From the NCBI GenBank assembly GCA_964453205.1, contig CAYVRC010000005.1:15412-79411 (forward strand): 64,000 nt of DNA. The letters run 5' to 3'. This document shows positions 7,828 through 15,158 of the stretch, piece by piece. Origin of the DNA: Crateriforma sp964453205 (GTDB lineage: Bacteria > Planctomycetota > Planctomycetia > Pirellulales > Pirellulaceae). The translations under genes were made by a program, and so were the position numbers. The notes below the pieces were generated by a model. That model saw nothing but the letters and a program-made list of their open reading frames with translations. It was not told the origin of the DNA and made no database searches. Position 1 is the first letter of the stretch. Every line of letters starts with the position of its first letter.

Positions 7828-10014
7828 TCAATGGTTGGTGACAAATTCATTGCAGGTCACGATGCCCCAGACGAAGTCTTCCAGCAAGTCTCGCGTCGCC
7901 AGGGCATTCGAACAGGTGTCGATTTCGCTTTGCCAATACTCCCGTTCGTCATCATCGGGTTTTCGACAAAACGCGGCGACGTAGAAATCTTCCACGATCC
8001 GAATCGGCGGCGTCCCGGCGGCCAACAAGCGATCCAACCGTCCGCCTTTGGCGCCCAATCGCGGATTGAGCAGACCGCCGTTGAACAGGTGCAACTTTTG
8101 CGGCAAGCCGCCGCCTGTCGTCACGACCGACTCACACGAGACCTCGCGATCGCACCTGCCCAAGATGTCCAAAGACGTCGACGGCGTTCGAGGGTTGACG
8201 ATCGCGACGGCCCGGGTCCCCGTCGCGGTTTCGCCGTATTTTTCGGCGGTTCCCAACACGTCGCTGATCGCGTCTGCCAGGACTTCCGGTTGCAAGGGCC
8301 GGCGGATCGCGTGGGAATAAAAGCGGTCGTCGTCCTTGTTTTTCGGTGTCGCCTTCGAACGGCGGGCATAAGCGTCGCTCAACGCGATCGTCTTCAACGT
8401 GTGCCGAAAACGATAACCGTGGTCGGCAAAATCGTCGGCCAGTCGCCGCAGCAGGTCGGGGTGCGTGGCCGGATTGGTCGCCCGAAAATCGTCCACCGGT
8501 TCGACCAGTCCCCGGCCCATCATTTGTTTCCACAACCGATTGACGATGGCCGGGGCGAAGTAAGCATTGTCGTCGCCGGTCAGCCACTCGGTGAACACCC
8601 GCAGTTCGTCGTCGTCGCCCGTGTCCAAAAACCGCTCCCCGGGAAGCCGCGGGACGGCGGGTTCCAAGGTGGCCGGGTGAATCACCTCGCCCGTCGGCTT
8701 CGGGCCGACCACCCGACCGGTTTCGATCTTGGCAAAGATCGCCGCCATGCCGTGGTAGTCGTCCTGGGTCCAACGGTCCAGCGGGTGGTTATGGCAATTC
8801 GCACATCGCAGCCGGCTGCCCATGAACAGTTCGCTGACGAACTCGGTCTGTTCCTGAGCATTCTTGGTCGTGCGATGAAAATTGGCGGGTCCGTCGTGAT
8901 GAGAATCTCCCGTCGACAACAACAGACGCCTGACCATCCGGTCGAAACCGACGCCTTGGGAAATCTGTTGCGCGAACCAGTCGTGGTACACCCCCATGCC
9001 CACGACGTCGTCGACCAACGGTCGAACGCGAAACAGCTTGGCAAGCTGCAGCGTCCAGTACTCATCAAACTCCGATGAGTCCAGCAGTTCGTCGACCAAC
9101 AGCTCGCGTCGGTCTTCGTCCTTCGTGTTTTTAGTTAAGAATTCATTGACCCGTTTCGGCGTCGGCAATCGGCCGGTCAAATCCAAAGTCACACGTCGGA
9201 TGAACGCGGAATCGTCGATCGTGTCGGATGTCGGCAACGCCAACTTTTGCAACTTTGCCGCGATTTCGCGGTCGATGAAACTGCCTGAACTCGTTTCCGC
9301 CGGCGCGATTTCGTCGTCGTTGATGGGCACGATCAATTCGATCGGCACGACTCGGTCCAAGTACCTCGCCACGACGATGTGGCGGCCACGTCGCAAGACT
9401 CGCGCGACCGCAGTCTTCGTGTCGATCTTGACCGACGATTCATCTTCGGCGGTGAACACGGTCCATCGCGTGACGTCGCGGGTTTGTCCGTCGGTGTAGT
9501 GAGCGATCGCGTTCAACCGGATCGGCCGGCCGACGGCCTTCGTGACGGAGTCGGCCGGCGTGATGTCGACACGTTCTAGCCGCAGTCGTGAATCGCTGCG
9601 GGTGCCCTGCCGAATCCAAGCGAGTATCTTTTGGGCGTGTTCGTCGTCGGCATCGATCAACTGCCCGCCGCCGTGTTCGAGCTGTTCGCTGGGTTTCAAG
9701 ATCAGCAAGCTGTCCTCGGGACGCGCCAAGTTGATTCGGCGGCCCTGCAAATGCCGGGTGACGGCTTCAAAGTCCTTCGCGGGATTTCCCCCGTACAGCG
9801 AGAGCTTGAACCCGCCACGGCCGAGCGCCGCCCCGTGGCAAGCCCCCGCGTTGCACCCGAGTTTGGTGAACACGGGGATCAAATCGTGTTTGAAATCGAC
9901 ACGAGAATTTTCGTCAGCCTTGGACGCGGAAACACCGATCGAAAAGCCGATCAGGCACAAGCACCCGGCGAGTCGAAGGCGAAGCCGCCGGTCGTTAGAA
10001 TGTGAAAATGGCAT
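7828..10014 (-). CDS. DUF1549/DUF1553 planctomycete cytochrome-like protein
   Basis: 728-aa secreted protein whose signal peptide covers about residues 10-34. Next comes a haem-binding-like motif CNAGACH (residues 54-60, spacing CX4CH rather than CX2CH), then a bacterial Ig-like segment around residues 150-240. A DUF1549 domain follows (SFIDREIAAKL...LTGRLPTP), with a canonical CANCH inside it, and a C-terminal DUF1553 domain (NRLWKQMMGRG...HPDLLRRLADDF). I chose ATG 10014 because the signal peptide starts there; the frame is open upstream to 10212 with no signal-like sequence. It is first in the operon with DUF1501 and WD40 genes and divergent from the GDSL gene. The enzymatic role of the family is not established. 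Confidence 0.9.
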   Translation of the reverse strand: MPFSHSNDRRLRLRLAGCLCLIGFSIGVSASKADENSRVDFKHDLIPVFTKLGCNAGACHGAALGRGGFKLSLYGGNPAKDFEAVTRHLQGRRINLARPEDSLLILKPSEQLEHGGGQLIDADDEHAQKILAWIRQGTRSDSRLRLERVDITPADSVTKAVGRPIRLNAIAHYTDGQTRDVTRWTVFTAEDESSVKIDTKTAVARVLRRGRHIVVARYLDRVVPIELIVPINDDEIAPAETSSGSFIDREIAAKLQKLALPTSDTIDDSAFIRRVTLDLTGRLPTPKRVNEFLTKNTKDEDRRELLVDELLDSSEFDEYWTLQLAKLFRVRPLVDDVVGMGVYHDWFAQQISQGVGFDRMVRRLLLSTGDSHHDGPANFHRTTKNAQEQTEFVSELFMGSRLRCANCHNHPLDRWTQDDYHGMAAIFAKIETGRVVGPKPTGEVIHPATLEPAVPRLPGERFLDTGDDDELRVFTEWLTGDDNAYFAPAIVNRLWKQMMGRGLVEPVDDFRATNPATHPDLLRRLADDFADHGYRFRHTLKTIALSDAYARRSKATPKNKDDDRFYSHAIRRPLQPEVLADAISDVLGTAEKYGETATGTRAVAIVNPRTPSTSLDILGRCDREVSCESVVTTGGGLPQKLHLFNGGLLNPRLGAKGGRLDRLLAAGTPPIRIVEDFYVAAFCRKPDDDEREYWQSEIDTCSNALATRDLLEDFVWGIVTCNEFVTNH

Positions 10015-10199
10015 CAAGTCGACGGTCGTGTTTTTCCGGCGGAGCGGCTTTTCGCGAACAGGGCGACGGTTTTCGCCTACAGGACGACGGCCCCCCTTTC
10101 CAATGTACCCGATGACCGACATGAATCGGTCCCCGGTTGCTAAACTCGCGCGGAAATGTTGCGTCCTCCGCACCCCCTTTCTTGGATTCGATCTTCGCC

Positions 10200-11621
10200 A
10201 TGCCCAGAACATTCATTTGCTCCTTGTCGTTGGTCGGCTTGGCACTTTTTTCGATCACGGGCCGGCCGCTCGCGGCTCAGGAAGCCGCCATCGGGACAGC
10301 CGAGCCGGACGCCGCCACCGTATTCTTGATCCCCGAAACCGATGAAGGCTTGCCCGGTGCCGGACCGATTCGCCGCTACGACTGGATGAAGCGAACTTGG
10401 CAGCTCCGCCGATCCACGTTCGCGTCGCGCGCCACGCGTGACCGACAAGCGGTCGTGTTCCTGGGCGATTCGATCACGCAAGGCTGGGGCGAGTCCTTTC
10501 AAGACGACTTCGCGGGCATGAAAGTCGCCAATCGTGGCATCAGCGGCGATACGACTCGCGGCATGCTGATTCGGTTGCAAGCAGACGTCTTGAACCTGAA
10601 TCCGGCCGCCGTCGTGATGTTGATGGGCACCAACGACTTGGAAGAAGCGGCCGAGCCGCCCGTGATCGCCGGCAATGTCAAGTTGATCCTCGAAACGATG
10701 AAGCAACACGATCCCGACATGCCGATCGTCTTGTGTCAGGTCATGCCGAGTAGTGCCGCCAAGAAACGATCCTCCGAAGACATCCGGATGCTCAATGAAT
10801 GGCTGGCCGATGTCGTTCGCGGTGATTCGCAAGTCACCCTGGTCGATACTTGGACGCTGTTTGCGAACGCCGACGGCGACGCAAAGAAGGAGGAGTTTCC
10901 CGACCTGCTGCATCCCAACCGTGCCGGCTACTTGAAATGGAAGGCGGCCTTGCTGCCCGTCTTTGCCACGCTGGGTTTCGTCGAAACCCGTGCCGACGAC
11001 TTTCAAGTGGAACCGGGATTCGAAAGTCTGTTCAACGGCACGGACTTGACCGGATGGGAGTACCGCCCGACACCCGACGCGATGCGTTCTTCACGTGAGC
11101 GATGGATGTCACGCAAGCCGAAAGGCATCGTCTGGCCGTTGGTCGAGAAACGGGTCTCACTTGAGGGAAAATCCTCGACGCCGGATGGTCGGTACGTCGC
11201 CAAGGCCGGACGCCTGGTCGTCACCACGCCCCCGGAAGGCCGCAAGATTCAACAGCTTTGGACGACGCGTGATTTCGACGGCGACTTCACGCTACGACTC
11301 GAATTTCGGGCAACACCGAACGCGGACAGCGGCGTTTTTCTTCGCGGGACTCAGTTGCAGTGCCGGGACTTTGCCTTGGCCGGGCCGTACAAGGATTTAA
11401 AGGACTATCGACCGCAACAATGGAACGAACTGGAAGTCGTCGTTTCGGGCAACGTCGCGCGGTGTAGCTGCAACGGTGAAGTCATCGAAGCAGCCTTCGA
11501 GTTACCCGACACCGGACCGATCGGATTGGAAGGCGATCGGGGTCAAATGGAGTATCGCCGCATTCGTACCACGGCCATCGCACCGGAAAGGCCCGAAGGG
11601 CCGACAGCTCCCTGCCGGTGA
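10200..11621 (+). CDS. SGNH/GDSL hydrolase fused to DUF1080 (3-keto-disaccharide hydrolase-like) domain
   Basis: 473-aa secreted two-domain protein with a signal peptide at residues 1-27. The first domain is SGNH hydrolase: block I FLGDSITQGWG with Ser at about residue 91, block II NRGISGDTT, block III MGTNDLEE and block V DLLHPNRAGY. The second domain, from about residue 283, is DUF1080, a LamG-like jelly roll starting FESLFNGTDLTGW with RATPNADSGVFLRG inside it. The pairing suggests removal of acyl groups from a carbohydrate plus sugar binding or cleavage. Start ATG 10200 fits the signal peptide; an in-frame codon at 10137 would add 21 unlikely residues. A nested hairpin (CACCGG/CCGGTG around GGCCCGAAGGGCC, 11581-11620) overlaps the stop codon. 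Confidence 0.88.
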   Translation: MPRTFICSLSLVGLALFSITGRPLAAQEAAIGTAEPDAATVFLIPETDEGLPGAGPIRRYDWMKRTWQLRRSTFASRATRDRQAVVFLGDSITQGWGESFQDDFAGMKVANRGISGDTTRGMLIRLQADVLNLNPAAVVMLMGTNDLEEAAEPPVIAGNVKLILETMKQHDPDMPIVLCQVMPSSAAKKRSSEDIRMLNEWLADVVRGDSQVTLVDTWTLFANADGDAKKEEFPDLLHPNRAGYLKWKAALLPVFATLGFVETRADDFQVEPGFESLFNGTDLTGWEYRPTPDAMRSSRERWMSRKPKGIVWPLVEKRVSLEGKSSTPDGRYVAKAGRLVVTTPPEGRKIQQLWTTRDFDGDFTLRLEFRATPNADSGVFLRGTQLQCRDFALAGPYKDLKDYRPQQWNELEVVVSGNVARCSCNGEVIEAAFELPDTGPIGLEGDRGQMEYRRIRTTAIAPERPEGPTAPCR

Positions 11622-11684
11622 GCTTGCTCAACGGTTCGCTAAAGAGCCAGCCAACCCAGCTCCGTAGGAGCGGCAGACGCGAGG

Positions 11685-12518
11685 CTACAAAAAAGAGAGG
11701 GGCGGGTTGCCCTTTGTGTCGTTCTCGACGGAAGGACGACCGAGTTCGTACAACAGAATCGCCGCCGCCGCGGAGACGTTCAGGCTGTCGATGCCCGGTT
11801 GCATGGGGATGCGGATTCGCTCGGTCGCGGCTTGTTTCGTCGCGGCGTCCAAGCCGTGACCTTCGCTGCCGATGATCAGCACGACGGGCCGGCCGTCGGG
11901 CACGAAATCGTGAATCGCCGGGGCTTCCGCGTCCAAGCAGGACGCCATGACGCGGACGTCGTTCGTCCGCAGCAGTCCTCGGACCCAAGCCGAACCGGAC
12001 TCGGCGCGATAGAAACGCTGAACCAAAACGGCAGCCATGGAGACACGGATCACACGGCGGCGAAACGGATCGATCGTTTTGCCCGTCAGCACGATCCGCT
12101 GAACACCCAGTGCCGCGCAGGAACGCAAAATCGTGCCCAAGTTTTCTGATTCACATACGCCGTCGAGCATCAGAGTCAGCCCGCAAGACGACTCCCACGT
12201 CAGCGTTTCCGCGGACAGGATTTCCGGACGCTCTCCGCAGGCCAATACGCCACGGTGAAAATCAAAGCCGACCCATTCGCTGATCGCTCGCTTGGGCAAG
12301 ACGTAAACGGGGAATCGATTGCCGGCGAGGGCCGAGAATTCATCTTCCAGACCTTCTCGGACCAGCACCGACCGCACGGGCACCTCGCTGGCCATCAATC
12401 GCTGGACGACCCAGCGGCCTTCGCAGACGAAGCAGTTGCTATCGCCACCGGCCGAGCGGGCCGGCAGATCTCGATAAACCTCGATCCGTGGATCGCTGCT
12501 GGTCTCCAGACGGATCAT
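11685..12518 (-). CDS. SpoU/TrmH-family RNA 2'-O-ribose methyltransferase
   Basis: 277-aa SAM-dependent RNA methyltransferase of the knotted SPOUT class, predicted to 2'-O-methylate a ribose in rRNA or tRNA. The three SpoU motifs are present: SENLGTILRSCAALGV at about 124-139, LIIGSEGHGL at about 214-223, and RIPMQPGIDSLNVSAAAAIL at about 236-255. The N-terminal 100 residues resemble the substrate-binding domain of RlmB/TrmH-type enzymes. The target nucleotide cannot be read from sequence. It is the last gene of a four-gene minus-strand run, 53 bases after the CPFC lipoprotein gene, and ends facing the GDSL-DUF1080 gene. Confidence 0.9.
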   Translation of the reverse strand: MIRLETSSDPRIEVYRDLPARSAGGDSNCFVCEGRWVVQRLMASEVPVRSVLVREGLEDEFSALAGNRFPVYVLPKRAISEWVGFDFHRGVLACGERPEILSAETLTWESSCGLTLMLDGVCESENLGTILRSCAALGVQRIVLTGKTIDPFRRRVIRVSMAAVLVQRFYRAESGSAWVRGLLRTNDVRVMASCLDAEAPAIHDFVPDGRPVVLIIGSEGHGLDAATKQAATERIRIPMQPGIDSLNVSAAAAILLYELGRPSVENDTKGNPPLSFL

Positions 12519-12571
12519 GGTATCGGTTCATCGATCAAGAAATTCGTCAGCCACGTCTCGGCCGAGCTCGC

Positions 12572-13123
12572 TCAGTTCATCGCGTTGGCTCGGGCGTTGT
12601 AAATCTTCGTCGCCTGAATCGTGACCAAATTCATGGCTTCGTCGAACCGACAGTGGCCGGTGACGGTGACCCGATCGCCTTTGGTCAGTCCGAACAATTC
12701 GTCCGCCGGGGTAGAAATCAGTTCGCCGTCATCGCCGCGAAACTCCACCATCGCCTTGGTCGCTTTCTCCGCCCTGCGTTTGCAGAACGGACAGTTGTCG
12801 GCATGATCCAAGGTGCCGTCGCCGTGCGTCGGATCGGGAAGCTCCGACATCAAAAAGACAGCGGAGTCCGTCTGAAACGGATCGTGTTCGCCGGCGTAGA
12901 TGACGCCTTGGACGACGCACTCGTTCGTGTCGGAATCCGCATCGGTCTTGGTGCCGGCGAGTCGTTCGACGACGGCCGCGATCGAGACCGCATCGTCGGG
13001 AGCCGACCGGCCGAGAAACGCCACCGCCGCCGTGTCGGCGGAGGGCGATCGCGTGGTCACGTCGTCGCCACAGCCCGCGGCGAACAACACGATCGGGCCG
13101 AGAAAAGAAACAGGCCATTTCAT
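12572..13123 (-). CDS. Putative lipoprotein with a CPFC motif, function unknown
   Basis: 183-aa predicted lipoprotein with lipobox LFAAGC (Cys at residue 18). The mature part contains a CPFC motif at residues 111-114, just after HADN. It then has a beta-rich stretch (KGDRVTVTGHCRFDEAMNLV) that looks OB-fold-like. CPFC could bind a metal or be redox-active, but neighbouring residues do not resemble thioredoxin. I do not recognise a named family. It lies 41 bases downstream of the His-rich lipoprotein gene and 53 bases upstream of the RNA methyltransferase gene. The two adjacent lipoproteins may act together in periplasmic metal handling, which is inference from composition alone. Confidence 0.7.
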   Translation of the reverse strand: MKWPVSFLGPIVLFAAGCGDDVTTRSPSADTAAVAFLGRSAPDDAVSIAAVVERLAGTKTDADSDTNECVVQGVIYAGEHDPFQTDSAVFLMSELPDPTHGDGTLDHADNCPFCKRRAEKATKAMVEFRGDDGELISTPADELFGLTKGDRVTVTGHCRFDEAMNLVTIQATKIYNARANAMN

Positions 13124-13164
13124 CGTTGCAGGTTCCTTTGAGGGGGGATCTTTGCCGGAAAGCG

Positions 13165-13713
13165 TTATTCCGTCGACGCTTGCAGGGTCTTCATGGCCGC
13201 ATCGATGTCGTCCTTGACTTCATCGTAATCTTTGCCGGGTTCGCCGTGCAATTTTTCGTCGATCGCACCGAAGGCATCGAACAGCTGATCGACCGCAGCC
13301 AAGCTGTCTTCGCTTTGCTCGGACTTCTTGGCCAGCTGTTCGACGTTTTCCAAAGCGTTGCCGACGTCGTGCAGTTCGTCATGAACGGAATCGACGTCGT
13401 CGTCGGCAAGCCCCGCGGTGATCCTCGTCACCATCCCGGCCAGTTGCTCCACGGCTTCGGCATAGGTCGCCGGCATCGGTGGCCCGCCGGCCGGGGGCAG
13501 CGTGTCGACGTCCAAGCCCAACTCGTCGGCCTTGATCGTGTCGTGCTCATGCCCGTCGTGGTCATGCCCGTCATGATCGTGATCGTGATCGTCATGATGT
13601 TCTCCGTGATCGTCGTGCGACGCGTCGCTGGTCACGGTGTCTGTGGGGCCGCCGCAGCCGATGGTCAGCAGAGCGGTCAACAGCAAAGCGATGGGGGTGA
13701 AATGTTTGGCCAT
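13165..13713 (-). CDS. Putative lipoprotein with His/Asp-rich metal-binding tract
   Basis: 182-aa predicted lipoprotein: hydrophobic leader followed by LTIGC, lipid-modified Cys at residue 20. Residues 33-58 contain 11 His alternating with Asp/Gly, a composition typical of Zn/Ni/Co-binding regions in metallochaperones and transporter loops. The rest (about residues 75-180) is acidic and predicted alpha-helical (EDSLAAVDQLFDAFGAIDEKL), so it is probably a helical bundle. I chose ATG 13713 because the leader starts there, although the frame is open to 13815. It sits between the epimerase gene (49 bases) and the CPFC lipoprotein gene (41 bases). Function is unknown; a periplasmic metal buffer is a reasonable guess. 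Confidence 0.72.
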   Translation of the reverse strand: MAKHFTPIALLLTALLTIGCGGPTDTVTSDASHDDHGEHHDDHDHDHDGHDHDGHEHDTIKADELGLDVDTLPPAGGPPMPATYAEAVEQLAGMVTRITAGLADDDVDSVHDELHDVGNALENVEQLAKKSEQSEDSLAAVDQLFDAFGAIDEKLHGEPGKDYDEVKDDIDAAMKTLQASTE

Positions 13714-13762
13714 GGGAAAATCGATTGGCGAAAGGGAAATGAAGGAACGGATTTCGTCGGAG

Positions 13763-14743
13763 CTAATCATTTTGATGCTGTTCGACGACGGAGTCGATGA
13801 TCGCATCCAGGTCACGGGTGGGCCGGTAACCGATCGTGTCTTTGATACGAGTCAGATCGGGAACACGACGACGTATGTCTTCGAATGACTCATCATAGGC
13901 GTCCCCGTAAGTTTGAAACAGGATTTCTGATTTTGATTTCGTGCGTTCGATCACGCGTCGCGCCAAATCCAAGATCGATACCGGCGTGTCGCTACCAATG
14001 TTGTATACCCGGCCTGCGGCGGTGGGGGTTTCGGTCAACTGGACGACCGCCCCGATGACATCGGACACGTGGGCGAAGCAGCGGACTTGCAGCCCGTCGT
14101 CGTGCACGACCAGCGGATCCCCTTTCAAGGCGGCTTCAACGAAGCGCGGCAAGACCATTCCGTAGGCGCCCGTCTGGCGTGGGCCGACCACGTTAAAAAA
14201 GCGACCGACGACGACGGGCAGGCCTTGCTCCTTGAAATGCGCGAGCGCCAGAAATTCATCGATCGCCTTGGAGACGCCGTAGCTCCAACGCGGCCGCGTC
14301 GTCGCGCCGAAGACCAGGTCGTCTTCTTCCGTCCAGGTCGACTTCGGATTTTTGCCGTAGACCTCACTGGTGCTGGCGATGAAACAGGGGATCTTGCGGC
14401 CCCGTTTGGCGATCGATCCCAAGCGGTCCAAGATCAACTGAGTCGGATAGACGTTCCGTTCGATCGTCTGGATGGGTTGGCTGGCGATGAGAGCGACGCC
14501 GACGGCGGCGGCCAAGTGATAAACGCGATCGGCGCGGCCGACCAACTCGGCGACCAGCGCGACGTCGTCGATGCTGCCGCGGACGTTTTCCAGTCGCTCG
14601 TGCCCAGAAATCTCGGCCAGATTCTGCGGCCGGCCGGTCGACAAATCGTCCACGACAATCACGTGGTCCCCGCGGCCCAACAGAAATTCGGCCAAGTGGG
14701 AGCCGATGAAGCCCGAACCGCCGGTGATCAGAGAAGTCGTCAT
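13763..14743 (-). CDS. NAD-dependent nucleotide-sugar epimerase/dehydratase
   Basis: 326-aa extended short-chain dehydrogenase. The NAD-binding motif GGSGFIGSH is at residues 8-16, followed by VVDDLSTG. The catalytic pair is in YGVSK (YxxxK) with Ser in IASTSEVYG. Overall it resembles UDP-glucose 4-epimerase and UDP-glucuronate decarboxylase families, acting on nucleotide sugars for surface polysaccharide. The exact substrate is not assignable. Start ATG 14743 places the Rossmann motif at the usual position; an in-frame codon at 14794 would add 17 residues. It is first of a minus-strand run with two lipoprotein genes and the SpoU methyltransferase. Confidence 0.88.
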   Translation of the reverse strand: MTTSLITGGSGFIGSHLAEFLLGRGDHVIVVDDLSTGRPQNLAEISGHERLENVRGSIDDVALVAELVGRADRVYHLAAAVGVALIASQPIQTIERNVYPTQLILDRLGSIAKRGRKIPCFIASTSEVYGKNPKSTWTEEDDLVFGATTRPRWSYGVSKAIDEFLALAHFKEQGLPVVVGRFFNVVGPRQTGAYGMVLPRFVEAALKGDPLVVHDDGLQVRCFAHVSDVIGAVVQLTETPTAAGRVYNIGSDTPVSILDLARRVIERTKSKSEILFQTYGDAYDESFEDIRRRVPDLTRIKDTIGYRPTRDLDAIIDSVVEQHQND

Positions 14744-15158
14744 GTGCGGTCGGGAGAATACGGAGTTCAGGGAAAACAGGGGGAAAGGTTCCATCCAGCC
14801 TCATTCGGGTGCGGACGCTTTCCGACAAGTCTGCTGGTACGCAGCAAGTCGCCCAATCGTTTGATCGCAGCCCGAGTGGCCGAATAATGATGATCTTCTC
14901 GCCCTCCAATCGATTTGGCTAGGCCGAGATGGGACCGGCCCGGCCCGCCGGGGGCGACCGTGCCTGCCGTCGTGGACCTGGCCGCTGAACCGTGAATCGG
15001 TCGTTGCCAAGGCGACCCCGGCGACGGTCGTTGTCCCGTGAAGGCGGGGGGCTCGCCTCGTTGAGCTACCGAGGATTTTGGTCGACCGTTAGACTAACGG
15101 GGGTCCGTTCGCGGTCTTTGGTCTGTCCTTGTGCGCCCGCCGTCTTTTCGAATTCACC
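14744..15158. promoter_or_regulatory. Divergent intergenic region upstream of the TPR-Exb operon
   Basis: About 415 bases separate the epimerase gene (-) from the TPR gene (+). Short frames on both strands here lack coding character. The notable structure is the 15-base palindrome described as a separate feature. No confident -35/-10 pair was found for either direction. Confidence 0.4.
15086..15100. promoter_or_regulatory. 15-bp perfect palindrome, candidate operator
   Basis: CCGTTAG-A-CTAACGG is a perfect inverted repeat with 7-base arms and one central base, 58 bases upstream of the TPR gene start. Its size and position suit a dimeric repressor site or an upstream promoter element. No regulator gene is adjacent, so the assignment is inference. 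Confidence 0.35.

Noticed and set aside
7831..9078. 415-aa plus-strand frame opposite the DUF1549/DUF1553 gene
   Set aside because: Composition of an antisense shadow; the minus frame carries all family motifs.
11581..11620. Nested hairpin at the end of the GDSL-DUF1080 gene as an intrinsic terminator
   Set aside because: No T-run follows and most of it is coding sequence; kept only as a note.
13550..13620. Repetitive CATGATCGTGATC-type tract as a CRISPR or tandem-repeat locus
   Set aside because: It is the codon-level repeat encoding the His/Asp tract of a lipoprotein, with no spacers.
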